A stretch of 64,000 nucleotides of DNA from Saccharibacillus sacchari DSM 19268 (GCF_000585395.1 NZ_KK073875.1:4846274-4910273), one strand, 5' to 3'; positions 38,084 to 47,924 are shown, numbered from the stretch's first letter. Translations and numbers: made by a program. Notes: a model not told the origin generated them from the letters alone.

Positions 38084-40789
38084 TTACTTCGGCGCCGATT
38101 CGTCGAGATTGCCGAGCAAGGTTCGCACTCGTATCGGTGCGTCGGAAGGCGCTTCGATCTGGATCTCGCCGTGCAGATCCGTGCGGCGAACGAGCGAACC
38201 GGCCTGTTCCAGCCGATCCACGACGCCTTCATTCGGATGACCGTAAGTATTGGAGGCGCCGACAGAGATGATCGACAACTCTGGTGACCAATGCTTGACC
38301 CAGTCTTCGGTCGACGAATGTTTGCTTCCGTGATGGCCGACTTTAAGCACTTCCGCCGTCCCCTTGTCGCCCCGCTTCGCCAGCCTTTTCAAAATATCCC
38401 GTTCGGCGGCACCTCCGATGTCTCCGGTAAATACAAAAGAATGCCCGTTCATGACCATCCGAAAAGCCACGGAGTATTCGTTCTGCTCTTCCAATTCCGG
38501 CAGGTTGCCCGCAAACACGCCGGACGGATTCAAAAACTCCAGCGTCGTTCGTTCATCCGGGCTCCATGCGTCCCCGTCCTGCGGGGCATACACGTCCGAA
38601 CCGGCCAGCATGGCCGCAGCCAACAATTCGTCCAGGTCTTCTCTCCCGCTTCGCGTTCCGTTCATGATGAACCGCTCCACCGGAATTTCATCGATAACGG
38701 CAAGAAGTCCTCCGTAATGGTCGCGATCCCCATGCGTAAGGATCACGGCATCCAACCGGTGCACGCCCCGCTTTTTCAACAAAGGAACGACGACGTCCCG
38801 ACCCACTTCGTACGGATCGAGCCTTCGTCTCCATTCTTCGCCGGGACGCTCGAACGTAATCGTCCCCCCTCCGTCCACAAGCAGATGTTTACCCGACGGC
38901 GTCGTGATCAAAATGGCGTCCCCTTGCCCGACATCCAACATTTGAACGAGTCCCGCCGGATCGTTCTTCGGACGGTATGCCGCCGTAAGCAGCCCGGCCA
39001 GCAGGCATACGCATAAAGCAATAAGCCACGGCCTCATTCGATTGCGGCGACTGTCCGGCATGCCCCCGTATCGAACAGACGGGACAAAGCGTTCCGAAGA
39101 GAGCGGCAGGGTATCGCCGTTCGCTTCGTTTGAAGGCGCAAGTCCCGACAGACCTTCCCGGGCTCCGCTTCCTGCTCCCTTGTCGGCAGTTCGGTTCAAA
39201 GCTCCGGCTTTTGCATACCGTTCCAATGCGAATATCCCCGCGAACAATACGGACAAATACAAAGCGATCCACGCCGGAGACGGCGACGCCCATAACGTGC
39301 GCGCCCATCGAACCGCTCCGCCCCCGTCCGCGCACCAAAATACGATCGCGTTAAGCAGCCTTACCGGATATGCGGCCCATTCGGCGCCCTGCATCCAGAA
39401 CGTGCCCAGAATCAGAGATACCGTCCCTAGCGGAATCGAAATCAAGCTGATCAACGGGACAAGAATCAGATTGGCGGCCAGGCCCAGCAGCGAATATTGA
39501 TTGAAATAATAAATGCTGAGCGGAAAAGACACCAGATCCGCGACCAACGATATGGAAGCCCCCGTCGCGATCTTGTCGGGCAGGAAAAATAAAATCCGCC
39601 GCATCGGGCGGGTCAACACAATGATGCCGGCCGTTACCGCGAAAGAAAGCTGAAAGCTGATCGACGTCAAATAATAGGGATCCCATAGCAACATCAGCAA
39701 AGCCGCGAGGCATAAGATGTGCAGCCCGTCCTTCAGCCAACCGCGCCTTGCCGCATACAGTCCGATCATGCTCATGATCCCAGCGCGGATCGCTGAAGGC
39801 GACGATCCGGTAAGCAGCACATACGGCGGGACAAAACATAGCGCCGCTACCAAAGACGTTTCTTTGGCGACGCCCGACCGGCGAAGAATCAACAGCACGG
39901 CGCCTACGTACAATCCGACGTGCATGCCCGATATCGCCAATACGTGCGTCATGCCCAGTCGCGCGAAATTGATATACGTTTCGGGATCGAGACCGTCCTG
40001 CAATCCCAACAGCAGTCCTTGCATGTAGCCGGCGCCGATGCCCGGATACAGCTGCTCCAATTTGCCTGCCAGCAGCGCACGCAAGTCGTCGTTGCGGCGA
40101 AGCAGACGCAATCCTCCGTGCGAAGGTTCAAGCAATTCAAGACTTGAAGCGCCCGCCGCGCGGGCTACCCAATGAATACGCTTGTCCCGCAAGTAATCGC
40201 GATAATCGAAAGCGCCGAAATTCCGCGCTTCCGAAGGCGTTTCCAAGTCGACGGAAACGGCGACCCGATCCCCCCGTCCCCACGAAGCCGCGATCTTCTG
40301 CTCGTCTTCCGCCGCTAATTTCACGCGCACGACCACTTTTTCCGTCCGGGGCAAAAGAACGAATCCCTTCGAAGCGGCTTCCCCGTCGATCAAGACGGCT
40401 GCATCGTTCGCGTCTTCTTCGATGCCTGTTCTTACGCCTTCGACGCCCAGTTCGAACATAGCCAGATCGCCGTCGATTTTAACGGCCCCTGCCATCGTAC
40501 CTTCCAGTTGAATCCCGGAATAACCGCCTTCGGCCGTCTCTCCCAACATATCGGGCAAAACCGAAAAGTTGCGCGCATCTCGGTACGTTCCGTAACTTGC
40601 GGCCAGCCCTAGCGCCAAGCCGAACAGGAGCAACGTTTTACCCGGCAGCCCCGCCAACCGCCCGGCCGCAAAAAGCAGCAGGGCTAATCCGACCAGCACC
40701 ATCGCCATTTGCGTTCCGTCGTAAAGATGCGCGACTATCGCTCCGGCCAGCCAGCAAACGGTAAATCCGACAAAAGGTCTTCGCTTCAT
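38084..40789 (-). CDS. comEC: DNA internalization channel protein ComEC/Rec2
   Basis: A 901-residue polytopic membrane protein forming the channel for single-stranded DNA uptake in competence. An N-terminal hydrophobic pair and a soluble OB-like domain precede the competence domain with multiple helices (HVLAISGMHVGLYVGAV region). The C-terminal metallo-beta-lactamase-like domain carries ILTHGDRDHYGG and VGHHGSKHSS. It begins 11 bases after comEA. Confidence 0.94.
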   Translation of the reverse strand: MKRRPFVGFTVCWLAGAIVAHLYDGTQMAMVLVGLALLLFAAGRLAGLPGKTLLLFGLALGLAASYGTYRDARNFSVLPDMLGETAEGGYSGIQLEGTMAGAVKIDGDLAMFELGVEGVRTGIEEDANDAAVLIDGEAASKGFVLLPRTEKVVVRVKLAAEDEQKIAASWGRGDRVAVSVDLETPSEARNFGAFDYRDYLRDKRIHWVARAAGASSLELLEPSHGGLRLLRRNDDLRALLAGKLEQLYPGIGAGYMQGLLLGLQDGLDPETYINFARLGMTHVLAISGMHVGLYVGAVLLILRRSGVAKETSLVAALCFVPPYVLLTGSSPSAIRAGIMSMIGLYAARRGWLKDGLHILCLAALLMLLWDPYYLTSISFQLSFAVTAGIIVLTRPMRRILFFLPDKIATGASISLVADLVSFPLSIYYFNQYSLLGLAANLILVPLISLISIPLGTVSLILGTFWMQGAEWAAYPVRLLNAIVFWCADGGGAVRWARTLWASPSPAWIALYLSVLFAGIFALERYAKAGALNRTADKGAGSGAREGLSGLAPSNEANGDTLPLSSERFVPSVRYGGMPDSRRNRMRPWLIALCVCLLAGLLTAAYRPKNDPAGLVQMLDVGQGDAILITTPSGKHLLVDGGGTITFERPGEEWRRRLDPYEVGRDVVVPLLKKRGVHRLDAVILTHGDRDHYGGLLAVIDEIPVERFIMNGTRSGREDLDELLAAAMLAGSDVYAPQDGDAWSPDERTTLEFLNPSGVFAGNLPELEEQNEYSVAFRMVMNGHSFVFTGDIGGAAERDILKRLAKRGDKGTAEVLKVGHHGSKHSSTEDWVKHWSPELSIISVGASNTYGHPNEGVVDRLEQAGSLVRRTDLHGEIQIEAPSDAPIRVRTLLGNLDESAPK

Positions 40790-40800
40790 GGCGTCACCTT

Positions 40801-41349
40801 TTACAAAGCCAGGTCCGGCAGCATTTTCTCAAGCATTTTGGCGCCGATCCCTTTGACCTTCACGATATCCGTCACGTTCCGAAACGGACCGTTCTGCGCG
40901 CGATAATCCAGAATCGCCTGCGCCTTTTTCTCTCCGATGCCGGGCAATTCCATCAACGCGGCCGCGTCTGCCGAATTGATATGGATTTTGCCGTCGTCGA
41001 CCGGAGCCGCCGCGGTCGATTGAAGAGCAGGTTCGGCTGCTGCGGATGCTTGATCGGTTCCCTGAACCACTGGATAGGCAGCATTATCAACTACGCCGTT
41101 TGCGTTTGCCGTTTCTTTTGCCGGGGAAGCGGCCGGCACTTCGGACGTTTCCTTCTGAACGGGTTGTTCTTCTTTGCCGTCTTCCAAAGTGAATTCAAGC
41201 GTTCCTTCCTGTACGGCCAGAGCCGTCTGAAGCTGATCGTTCAGCGGCTTCCACGGCTCGCCTTGCGGATCGTTTCCTCCGGCCAACAGCAGCACTCCCG
41301 CTCCAAGCACTGCCGATAAACATGCCGCCCACAATAATTCCTTTTTCAT
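40801..41349 (-). CDS. comEA: Competence DNA receptor ComEA
   Basis: A 182-residue membrane-anchored DNA receptor that hands DNA to ComEC. An N-terminal anchor (about 5-25) is followed by an Ala/Pro/Glu-rich linker and tandem helix-hairpin-helix motifs (INSADAAALMELPGIGEKKA, then VKGIGAKMLEKM). The chosen ATG has GGGAGGCG; longer starts would run into an upstream terminator. Order comEB-comEA-comEC is used here. Confidence 0.93.
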   Translation of the reverse strand: MKKELLWAACLSAVLGAGVLLLAGGNDPQGEPWKPLNDQLQTALAVQEGTLEFTLEDGKEEQPVQKETSEVPAASPAKETANANGVVDNAAYPVVQGTDQASAAAEPALQSTAAAPVDDGKIHINSADAAALMELPGIGEKKAQAILDYRAQNGPFRNVTDIVKVKGIGAKMLEKMLPDLAL

Positions 41350-41511
41350 TTTTTCGCCTCCCGAATGAAATTCATGCTTCGAATTTCGGATTCGAATTCG
41401 GCGGTATGTACGTCGGACGCTCCTTTTGCTATAGGAAAACGATACGGTTTCCCCGATCCTGAGCCTGGCCTCTCGCTGCCGATCAAGCAGCCGACCGCAA
41501 ATCCGAAAACC

Positions 41512-41648
41512 AAAAAAACCTCCCGTCCCCGGCAATATTCGCCGGGGACGGGAGGTTATGCTTCCCGCATTGTAATCCCCAGTTAACGGCTTTGCGTGCT
41601 TCGCTTGCCGTTACCTTTCATCCGATAACGGGGATGAACCGATGAATG
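41512..41648 (-). promoter_or_regulatory. T-box leader remnant upstream of comEA
   Basis: Minus-strand RNA from here shares ATCCCCGTTATCGGAT and the CGGGAAGC to CCCGTCCC antiterminator/terminator blocks with the leuS T-box leader, in the same order. Stem I with the specifier is absent, and the core GGGTGGTACCACGGG is replaced by GGGGATTACAATGCGGG, so the tRNA acceptor end cannot pair. The terminator (41517-41557) is a perfect 17-pair stem AACCTCCCGTCCCCGGC with seven T after it. Confidence 0.7.
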
Positions 41649-41653
41649 CTTTT

Positions 41654-41683
41654 ATTATAGAGAGCCTGTAAGCGTAAAGTCAA
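41654..41683 (-). promoter_or_regulatory. Promoter between comEB and comEA
   Basis: On the minus strand TTGACT (41683-41678), an 18-base spacer and consensus TATAAT (41659-41654). The layout closely matches the leuS promoter (TTGACT, 18 bases, TATAAT). Transcripts would meet the strong terminator about 100 bases later. Confidence 0.75.
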
Positions 41684-41691
41684 TGCCGGTC

Positions 41692-42207
41692 TTACGAAAT
41701 CGGCTCCGCGGTCGGAGTCGGCGGCTTGTAATGCTCGATGCCGCGGAATAGAATCCCCTTCTGCCGCATCATCGTCTGCACCTTGCCGCTATCTTTCGGA
41801 TAGGCCCGGCAGAATACGACTTCCGTAATGCCGCTATTGGCCAACATGTTGGCGCAGGTCCAGCAAGGTTCGTCCGTGACGTATACCGTCGAGCCTTCGC
41901 GGTCGGCGCGATCGGTAAACAGCAGCAGGTTCTGCTCGGCATGAATCGTGCGTACGCAACGCTGCTTTTTGACGACCTTTTCCTCGCCGCCGTCCTTGAC
42001 CAATTCGTACTCTTCCGCGATCATGCAGCCGTCTTCCGAACAGTCCGGCACGCCCATTGGCGCACCGTTATAAGCGGTGCCGAGCAGCTTTTTCCCCTGT
42101 ACCAATACAGCCCCAACCTGGCGTCTCGGACACTGCGAACGCGTCGACACCATGAAGGCAATGTCCATAAAGTAGGTATCCCAATCCTTACGCGGATGGC
42201 TTCCCAT
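41692..42207 (-). CDS. comEB: Deoxycytidylate deaminase, ComEB
   Basis: A 171-residue zinc-dependent dCMP deaminase supplying dUMP for thymidylate synthesis. The catalytic HAE (THAEQNL) and zinc motif PCWTC are present, with a nucleotide-deaminase N-terminus TRSQCPRRQVGAV. The ribosome site is AGGGAGTGGG. In competent Firmicutes the gene sits with comEA and comEC although the enzyme is not needed for DNA uptake. Confidence 0.93.
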   Translation of the reverse strand: MGSHPRKDWDTYFMDIAFMVSTRSQCPRRQVGAVLVQGKKLLGTAYNGAPMGVPDCSEDGCMIAEEYELVKDGGEEKVVKKQRCVRTIHAEQNLLLFTDRADREGSTVYVTDEPCWTCANMLANSGITEVVFCRAYPKDSGKVQTMMRQKGILFRGIEHYKPPTPTAEPIS

Positions 42208-42244
42208 GTGAGTCCCACTCCCTTGTGAACGATCTGTCGGAACG

Positions 42245-42290
42245 CAGAAACGGGAGCCAAGGCGAAGTTCGCCTCGCCTCCCGTTTTCTG
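42245..42290 (-). terminator. Terminator of leuS
   Basis: CAGAAACGGGAG pairs with CTCCCGTTTTCTG, with an inner GGCGAAGTTCGCC hairpin, 35 bases after the leuS stop. Confidence 0.7.
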
Positions 42291-42324
42291 CTTGATGTTC
42301 CGCAAGACAAGCTACTTATCGCTA

Positions 42325-44778
42325 CTAATTCGCGACGATATTGACCAATTTGCCCGGTACGGCAATGACTTTACGGATCGTTTTGCCTGCCAGCGCATTT
42401 TGCACGTTTTCCAGGCTCATCGCGTGATCTTCCAACGCTTTCGCGTCCCAATCTTTCTGAACGTTAGCGCGCTGCACGATTTTTCCGTTGACTTGAATCA
42501 CGATCTCGACTTCGGACTCCGTCGTCCATGCTTCGTCGAATTGCGGCCACGTGGCATACGTCAGGCTGTCCGTACGTCCGAACTTCTCCCACAGCTCTTC
42601 CGCGATATGCGGCGCGAGCGGCGACAGCAGTTGAATAAAGTCTTGCATCGCTTGACGCGGCAATTCTTCCTGCTTGTACGCGTCATTGGTGAAGATCATC
42701 AATTGGCTGATCGCCGTGTTGAAGCGCAGAGCTTCCATGTCTTCCGTCACTTTTTTGATCGTTTTATGCCAAGTGCGCTTGAACTCGTCCGTACCTGCGG
42801 TATCCGAGATTTTCGCGCTCAGGCTGCCGTTGTCGTCCACGAACATGCGGTAAACGCGGGACAGGAAACGGTGCGAGCCTTCCACGCCGTTCGTGTTCCA
42901 AGGCTTGGTCGCTTCCAGCGGTCCCATGAACATTTCGTAAATCCGCAGCGTGTCCGCGCCGAACTCGTTGACGATCTCGTCCGGGTTGATGACGTTACCG
43001 CGCGATTTGCTCATTTTCTCGTTGTTCGGGCCGAGGATCATGCCTTGGTTGACGAGCTTTTGGAAAGGTTCTTTCGTGTTCACGACGCCGATATCGAACA
43101 GCACTTTGTGCCAGAAACGCGCGTACAGCAAGTGCAGCACCGCATGTTCCGCTCCGCCGATATACAGATCGACCGGCATCCAGTAATCCGATTTTTCTTT
43201 GCTGCACAGCTCTTGATCGTTGGTTGGATCAAGGTAGCGCAGGTAGTACCAACAGCTGCCTGCCCATTGCGGCATCGTGTTGGTTTCGCGGCGCGCTTTG
43301 AGTCCCGTCTCCGGATCAATGATGTTCACCCAATCCGTCGCGTTTGCCAGCGGCGATTCGCCCGTGCCGGACGGCTTGATCTCGTCCATCTCCGGAAGCA
43401 GGAGCGGCAAGCTGTCTTCCGGCACGGCTTTCATGCTTCCGTCTTCCAAGTGGATGATCGGAATCGGCTCGCCCCAGTAACGCTGACGGCTGAACAACCA
43501 ATCGCGCAGACGGTAGGTCGTTTTGCCTTCGCCTTTGCCGCCTTGCTCCAGCCATTCGATCATGCGCGCAATCGCGTCTTCTTTGTTCAGGCCGTCCAGG
43601 AAGCCGGAGTTCACATGCTCGCCTTCGCCTGTGTACGCTTCTTTTTCGATATCTCCGCCTTTGACGACTTCGATGATCTGAATGCCGAACTTTTTCGCAA
43701 ATTCCCAGTCGCGCGTATCGTGTCCCGGAACGGCCATGATCGCGCCCGTGCCGTAAGCAGCCAGCACGTAATCGGCGATCCAGATCGGCAGTTTCGCTCC
43801 GTTGACCGGGTTGACCGCGTACGCGCCCGTGAATACGCCGCTTTTGTCTTTGTTGAGATCGGTACGTTCCAGATCGCTTTTATGCGACGCTTTTTCCTGG
43901 TACGCCTTCACCGCTTCTTTTTCATGCTCCGTCGTGATTTTTTCCACCAACGGATGCTCCGGCGCCAGCACGCAGTAAGTCGCGCCGTACAGCGTATCCG
44001 GACGGGTCGTGAATACCGCGATATTTTCGTCCGTGCCTTCGACCTGGAACGTCACTTCCGCGCCTTGCGATTTGCCGATCCAGTTGCGCTGCATGTCTTT
44101 CAGGCTTTCCGGCCAGTCCAGCTCTTCCAGGTCTTCCAACAGACGGTCGGCGTAAGCGGTAATTCTCAGCATCCATTGACGCATCGGCTTGCGGATTACC
44201 GGATGGCCGCCGCGTTCGCTTTTGCCGTCGATGACTTCTTCGTTCGCCAACACCGTTCCGAGCGCCGGACACCAGTTAACCGGAATTTCTGCGACGTAAG
44301 CCAGATCGCGCTTGTACAGTTGCAGGAAGATCCATTGCGTCCATTTAAAATATTCCGGGTCGGTGGTGCTGATCTCGCGATCCCAATCGTACGAGAAACC
44401 GAGCGATTTGATCTGACGACGGAATGTGTTGATATTTTTCAGCGTGAACTCGCGCGGGTGACCGCCGTTATCGATCGCATACTGTTCCGCGGGCAGGCCG
44501 AACGCGTCCCAACCCATCGGGTGCATGACGTTGAAGCCCTGCATCCGCTTGTAGCGGGAAACGATATCCGTCGCCGTATATCCTTCCGGGTGGCCGACGT
44601 GCAGACCTGCGCCGGACGGATAAGGGAACATGTCCATCGCGTAAAACTTCGGCTTGCTATGATCCATGTCATCGGTCTTGAATGTTTTTTCCTCGTCCCA
44701 CTTCTGCTGCCATTTCGGTTCGATCGTCTGGGCACGGTAGCCGCTTGCCGCAGCTCCTTGCTCGTTTCTTTCGCTCAT
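42325..44778 (-). CDS. leuS: Leucyl-tRNA synthetase
   Basis: An 817-residue class I synthetase. The HIGH motif appears as LHVGH, after [11 protein letters not shown] near residue 50. A CP1 editing domain is in the middle, and KMSKS follows in [10 protein letters not shown]. The start taken (MSERNEQG) has AAGGGAC eight bases upstream; an ATG two codons earlier is too close to the ribosome site. Longer frames run into the T-box terminator. Expression is controlled by the leader at 44807-45105. Confidence 0.97.
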   Translation of the reverse strand: MSERNEQGAAASGYRAQTIEPKWQQKWDEEKTFKTDDMDHSKPKFYAMDMFPYPSGAGLHVGHPEGYTATDIVSRYKRMQGFNVMHPMGWDAFGLPAEQYAIDNGGHPREFTLKNINTFRRQIKSLGFSYDWDREISTTDPEYFKWTQWIFLQLYKRDLAYVAEIPVNWCPALGTVLANEEVIDGKSERGGHPVIRKPMRQWMLRITAYADRLLEDLEELDWPESLKDMQRNWIGKSQGAEVTFQVEGTDENIAVFTTRPDTLYGATYCVLAPEHPLVEKITTEHEKEAVKAYQEKASHKSDLERTDLNKDKSGVFTGAYAVNPVNGAKLPIWIADYVLAAYGTGAIMAVPGHDTRDWEFAKKFGIQIIEVVKGGDIEKEAYTGEGEHVNSGFLDGLNKEDAIARMIEWLEQGGKGEGKTTYRLRDWLFSRQRYWGEPIPIIHLEDGSMKAVPEDSLPLLLPEMDEIKPSGTGESPLANATDWVNIIDPETGLKARRETNTMPQWAGSCWYYLRYLDPTNDQELCSKEKSDYWMPVDLYIGGAEHAVLHLLYARFWHKVLFDIGVVNTKEPFQKLVNQGMILGPNNEKMSKSRGNVINPDEIVNEFGADTLRIYEMFMGPLEATKPWNTNGVEGSHRFLSRVYRMFVDDNGSLSAKISDTAGTDEFKRTWHKTIKKVTEDMEALRFNTAISQLMIFTNDAYKQEELPRQAMQDFIQLLSPLAPHIAEELWEKFGRTDSLTYATWPQFDEAWTTESEVEIVIQVNGKIVQRANVQKDWDAKALEDHAMSLENVQNALAGKTIRKVIAVPGKLVNIVAN

Positions 44779-44806
44779 CGTCATCTGTCCCTTCGCTTCT
44801 AAAATC

Positions 44807-45105
44807 AAAAAGCCTCCCGCCCGCCGGCGTCGTAAACGCCAGGGACGAGAGGCATTGCTTCCCGTGGTACCACCCTGATTAGCGGACAAGCCGCTCACTC
44901 AAATATCCGATAACGGGGATAACCCGATGCGTCTGGACGTCTTGGTTCGAAAACGAATGTACCGTCGTCTGCCCGCATATCTCCGAGGCGAGTTCGTTCA
45001 GGGTCCGTTACCGACTTTCACCAACCGCCGGCTCTCTTGGAAACGCCACCTGCCTACTGCTCCTCATCATCGACAAATCTTATCTTTGTTCACCTTTTGC
45101 AATGC
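44807..45105 (-). promoter_or_regulatory. Leucine T-box riboswitch of leuS
   Basis: The leader reads uncharged tRNA-Leu. Stem I has GGTGAAAG near its tip, and the specifier loop GAACTCGCC gives codon CTC at 44992-44990. The T-box sequence AGGGTGGTACCACGG is at about 44876-44862, followed by the terminator GCCTCTCGTCCCTGG ... GGGCGGGAGGCTTTTT (44807-44853). Uncharged tRNA should stabilise the antiterminator and allow leuS transcription. Confidence 0.93.
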
Positions 45106-45109
45106 CCCT

Positions 45110-45139
45110 ATTATATAGAAAACAAAAGTAAAAAGTCAA
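45110..45139 (-). promoter_or_regulatory. Promoter of leuS
   Basis: On the minus strand TTGACT (45139-45134), an 18-base spacer and TATAAT (45115-45110), just before the T-box leader. Confidence 0.75.
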
Positions 45140-45189
45140 TGACTGCTATAGCGTTAACAAGATACTCCGCGCCTTCCGGCCTCAAGCTG

Positions 45190-45198
45190 TGGTATACT
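45190..45198 (+). promoter_or_regulatory. Extended -10 promoter of the HEAT-repeat gene
   Basis: TGG followed by TATACT (45193-45198), about 118 bases before the start codon; no good -35 is seen. Confidence 0.45.
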
Positions 45199-45315
45199 GG
45201 TAGGCGCTCCCGGACGCGACGTCAGCAATCGGATTTCAAACGACGCCGCGCCGATAGCCGGAACGGGCTTGGTTTTTTTCTCGCAAAGCCCTTTATTACA
45301 AGGAGGAATTCCGTT

Positions 45316-46392
45316 ATGTTCAATCCCGATCAGGTCAAACCGTTTATCACGCATGCCGATCCGCTGGTCAGCAACGCGGCGATCCGGTTCTTGGCCGAGA
45401 CGTATAAATACCCGCAGGACATCTCCGCATTGGTGCTGGAAAAGCTGGTATCGGCACCGCGCAAAGAAGACGTCTACTTGCACCGCGCAGCTGCTTTTCC
45501 GCAAACGAAAGTCACCGTGCAGGCTATGCTTCATCTGCTGAACGCCGGCATGGTGACAGGCAATGCGCGTATTTTCCTGTCCCGCATGCTGCTCGGAAGC
45601 AATCCCGACCTGCTCAAACCGGTGCTGGAGCAAATTAAAGCATTGGACGAAGACTTGTACGAGGAAGCAGCCGAATACGTTCAAATCTCCGATCTGAGCG
45701 ATGCGGAAGTCCGCAACCTTTTTAATGAAGAAACGCAAAAAAACAGCGGGCTGGATTACGGGGACATCGACTACGATAAACTGGACCTTTTGCTGAGCGA
45801 ACTGATCGAACGCGAGATTCTGCAACCGCGCGAGACGATGGACGAGCTTCAGGAACAATACACGTTGGATCCGGAGTCGATCCGCAGCGTTTACCTGATC
45901 CAGGCCGCGGGCAAGCTCAAAATCTCGTACGCGCTCCCTCTTTTCTACGACGCGCTTAAATCCGATAACGACCTGGTTGCCGAACAAGCAGCCGATGCGC
46001 TCGTCCGCGTAGGCAGCGAAGAGGTGATCGGGAAGCTGGTGCAGATGTATAACGAGGAGACAGACGGCTTCCTGCTACTTAGTCTCGTCGATGTCTTGTC
46101 CCGTATCCTGCTCCCTTCCGCCGAAGAAGCACTGATTGCTTTGCTTGAAAAAGAAGACCATTTCACCCGTATCGCCAAACTCGCCGACGGATTGTGCAGA
46201 CTCGGTTCGGAGCAGGCTGTGCCGGTCGTGCAGGAGCTGGTTAAGATCGGCTATGACAAAGACTATGTGGAATTGAAAGAATCCGTTTATGCCTGCTGCG
46301 TCATGTTGGGCCGCGTGCTGCCTGAACTGGACGAATGGCGCAAGGAGATCGCGAAAGAAGACGAGGAACGGATGAATAAGCTGCGTGGTTGA
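45316..46392 (+). CDS. HEAT-repeat protein of unknown function
   Basis: A 358-residue, acidic, all-helical protein. Residues about 195-340 show recurring pairs of helices typical of HEAT repeats (for example LVAEQAADALVRVGSEEVIG and FTRIAKLADGLCRLGSEQAV). No catalytic motif, signal peptide or membrane segment is visible. The ATG has the ribosome site AAGGAGGAATTCC; upstream starts run into the leuS control region. It is divergent from leuS. HEAT repeats usually bind proteins; the partner is unknown. Confidence 0.85.
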   Translation: MFNPDQVKPFITHADPLVSNAAIRFLAETYKYPQDISALVLEKLVSAPRKEDVYLHRAAAFPQTKVTVQAMLHLLNAGMVTGNARIFLSRMLLGSNPDLLKPVLEQIKALDEDLYEEAAEYVQISDLSDAEVRNLFNEETQKNSGLDYGDIDYDKLDLLLSELIEREILQPRETMDELQEQYTLDPESIRSVYLIQAAGKLKISYALPLFYDALKSDNDLVAEQAADALVRVGSEEVIGKLVQMYNEETDGFLLLSLVDVLSRILLPSAEEALIALLEKEDHFTRIAKLADGLCRLGSEQAVPVVQELVKIGYDKDYVELKESVYACCVMLGRVLPELDEWRKEIAKEDEERMNKLRG

Positions 46393-46432
46393 TGAATTTC
46401 CTTTATGCGTGCAGAATTAAATGAGCTTCATG

Positions 46433-46478
46433 AAAAGGCTGTACGGTTTAGTTCCTTCTAAATCCGCGCAGCTTTTTC
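46433..46478 (+). terminator. Terminator of the HEAT-repeat gene
   Basis: AAAAGGCTG and GCAGCTTTTT with inner CGGTTTAG/CTAAATCcG form an imperfect hairpin ending in T-run, 41 bases after the stop. Confidence 0.7.
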
Positions 46479-46535
46479 GTGTTCCAGATTTTCAAAATAA
46501 CAATTAAAATATCTTCTACAATTTGCTTAGAATCT

Positions 46536-46699
46536 TAGGGTGTGTCTTCAAACCTCGGTGGAAGCAGATTTTGCCGAATTTTCGTTCTCAACAAGGAACT
46601 TTTCCGCAGTCGTGCCGGGGCACGTCAAGGGAAAGTGACGCTGTGGAGGGCGAAAAAGCGGCAAAAGATGCACATTGGCAGGTTTGAAAACATGCCCTA
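46536..46699. mobile_element. MITE-like element, family B copy 2 (164 bp)
   Basis: The ends TAGGGTGTGTCTTCAAACCT and AGGTTTGAAAACATGCCCTA pair at 17 of 20 positions plus two G-T pairs. The same central palindrome CGTGCCGGGGCACG begins 75 bases in, as in the copy at 23910-24073, and the total length is identical. It stands at the border between the HEAT-repeat gene and the AT-rich sirtuin island. Confidence 0.8.
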
Positions 46700-46768
46700 G
46701 TGGAAAACAGAATATATCTCATACATAATTATATTAAGTTCTTTCATTTTATATCTGGAGGAGTCTCT

Positions 46769-47539
46769 ATGAAAATCATCGATAAGGTTGAAAAAGTCGT
46801 CGAGCTCATCCACCAATCGCGTTCAATAGTCATCTTTACGGGAGCTGGAATTTCTACGGCAAGTGGGATTCCTGACTTTCGTTCAAACAATGGTTTATGG
46901 AGCAACTACGATCCTCTAAAAATATCTCATGTTAAACGTGTATATGAAGATCCTGCATCTCTATTTAGTTTCTATGCGGATCGTTACCACGAGTTCTCCA
47001 CACATCACCCAAACGAAGCACATAAAATTTTGGCAAAGTGGCAACAAGTTAGTCTTATCCATAAAATCGTAACTCAAAATATAGACAACTATCATCAACA
47101 AGCAGGAGCTCAAGATGCTATTGAACTTCACGGAAACATGCAAGTTCGTTGCCAACACTGTAATCGTCTTCTTCCTGCTTCCCGATTTTCAAAAGAATAT
47201 GGGCGTTGTGAGCAGCCGTCACTTGAAATTGATGAGATATGTAACGGAATTTTGCGACCTAACGTCGTTCTATTTGGTGAAGAACTTCCTGAACAAACAT
47301 TTAATCAAGCTTTACAAGCACATATTGAAGCTGACCTTTGCATCATCATCGGCTCATCTTGTTCTGTGTATCCTGCAAATTCGCTACCTAAACAAACGGT
47401 ACTCAGGAATAATGGAAAGATCGTTATAATTAATAAGGGAACAACTGATTTAGATTACTTAGCTAGTGTGAAAATTTCGGAATGGGAAGCAGTTCATACT
47501 TTACAAGAAATCGATCAAAGACTTAAAGAAAATGTATAG
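46769..47539 (+). CDS. Sirtuin, NAD-dependent protein deacylase
   Basis: A 256-residue Sir2 protein that removes acyl groups from lysine using NAD. Motifs are GAGISTASGIPDFR (NAD pocket), TQNIDNYH, the catalytic histidine in ELHG, zinc cysteines CQHC then C in RCEQ and EICNG, NVVLFGE, and GSSCSVYPA. The start has CTGGAGGAG just upstream; the longer frame has no ribosome site. Codon use is distinctly AT-rich compared with neighbours, suggesting acquisition. It resembles housekeeping CobB-type enzymes more than phage-defence Sir2 domains. Confidence 0.9.
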   Translation: MKIIDKVEKVVELIHQSRSIVIFTGAGISTASGIPDFRSNNGLWSNYDPLKISHVKRVYEDPASLFSFYADRYHEFSTHHPNEAHKILAKWQQVSLIHKIVTQNIDNYHQQAGAQDAIELHGNMQVRCQHCNRLLPASRFSKEYGRCEQPSLEIDEICNGILRPNVVLFGEELPEQTFNQALQAHIEADLCIIIGSSCSVYPANSLPKQTVLRNNGKIVIINKGTTDLDYLASVKISEWEAVHTLQEIDQRLKENV

Positions 47540-47766
47540 ATAGAGATTGTGAGAACACATATCCTTAGCACCTATTCGTAGGGAAACAATTTGTACGATA
47601 TTGTTTATAATTGTACGTAGCTGTGGTAATCTATGACTATAGATTACTCCACTTACAAGCCTAAACTCTCATGCTCTTATTGACGATAATAGTCTTGAGA
47701 TGAATGACACTGAGTATGCTTCTTTTTTTGAAGTAGAAGATGAGTAGTCATGGAGGAGGAACAAAC
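47540..47766 (+). other. Gap between sirtuin and the 50-residue gene
   Basis: An open frame ending at a TAG near 47750 (tail EYASFFEVEDE) has no family match or ribosome site. It could be the remnant of a gene's 3' end but cannot be supported as a gene. Confidence 0.3.
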
Positions 47767-47919
47767 ATGGCAGCACCGTCTATCAAGCAGCCCGAAGTAA
47801 AATTCACAACACAAGAACAACTCGAACGCTTTATGAAGTTTGCAACTGAAAAAAATCCGCATACGGAGCGAATTTTGAAGATGCTTTCTGAACGAACTCC
47901 AGTGCAACGCAGAAAATAG
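47767..47919 (+). CDS. Small 50-residue protein coupled to GNAT gene
   Basis: A basic 50-residue protein (begins MAAPSIKQPEVKF, ends TPVQRRK) with an excellent ribosome site (GGAGGAGGAAC). The middle (TTQEQLERFMKFATEKN) is predicted helical from its pattern. The stop codon is five bases before the GNAT start, so the two are co-transcribed and probably co-translated. I do not recognise the family. The arrangement, a tiny gene ahead of a GNAT protein, recalls antitoxin-toxin pairs, but no ribbon-helix-helix motif is evident. Confidence 0.65.
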   Translation: MAAPSIKQPEVKFTTQEQLERFMKFATEKNPHTERILKMLSERTPVQRRK

Positions 47920-47924
47920 TAACA

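Noticed and set aside
37868-38287. 139-codon plus-strand frame near the comEC end
   Set aside because: It crosses the comEC terminator hairpin and the comEC 3' end in antisense and has no motif.
42292-44802. 836-codon plus-strand frame opposite leuS
   Set aside because: It is a GC-driven antisense frame covering a certain leuS gene; the translation is rich in Arg, His and Phe with no family motif.
46769-47539. Sir2-type anti-phage defence gene
   Set aside because: The protein is a compact canonical sirtuin with zinc cysteines and no fused defence domain, so ordinary deacylase is the safer call.
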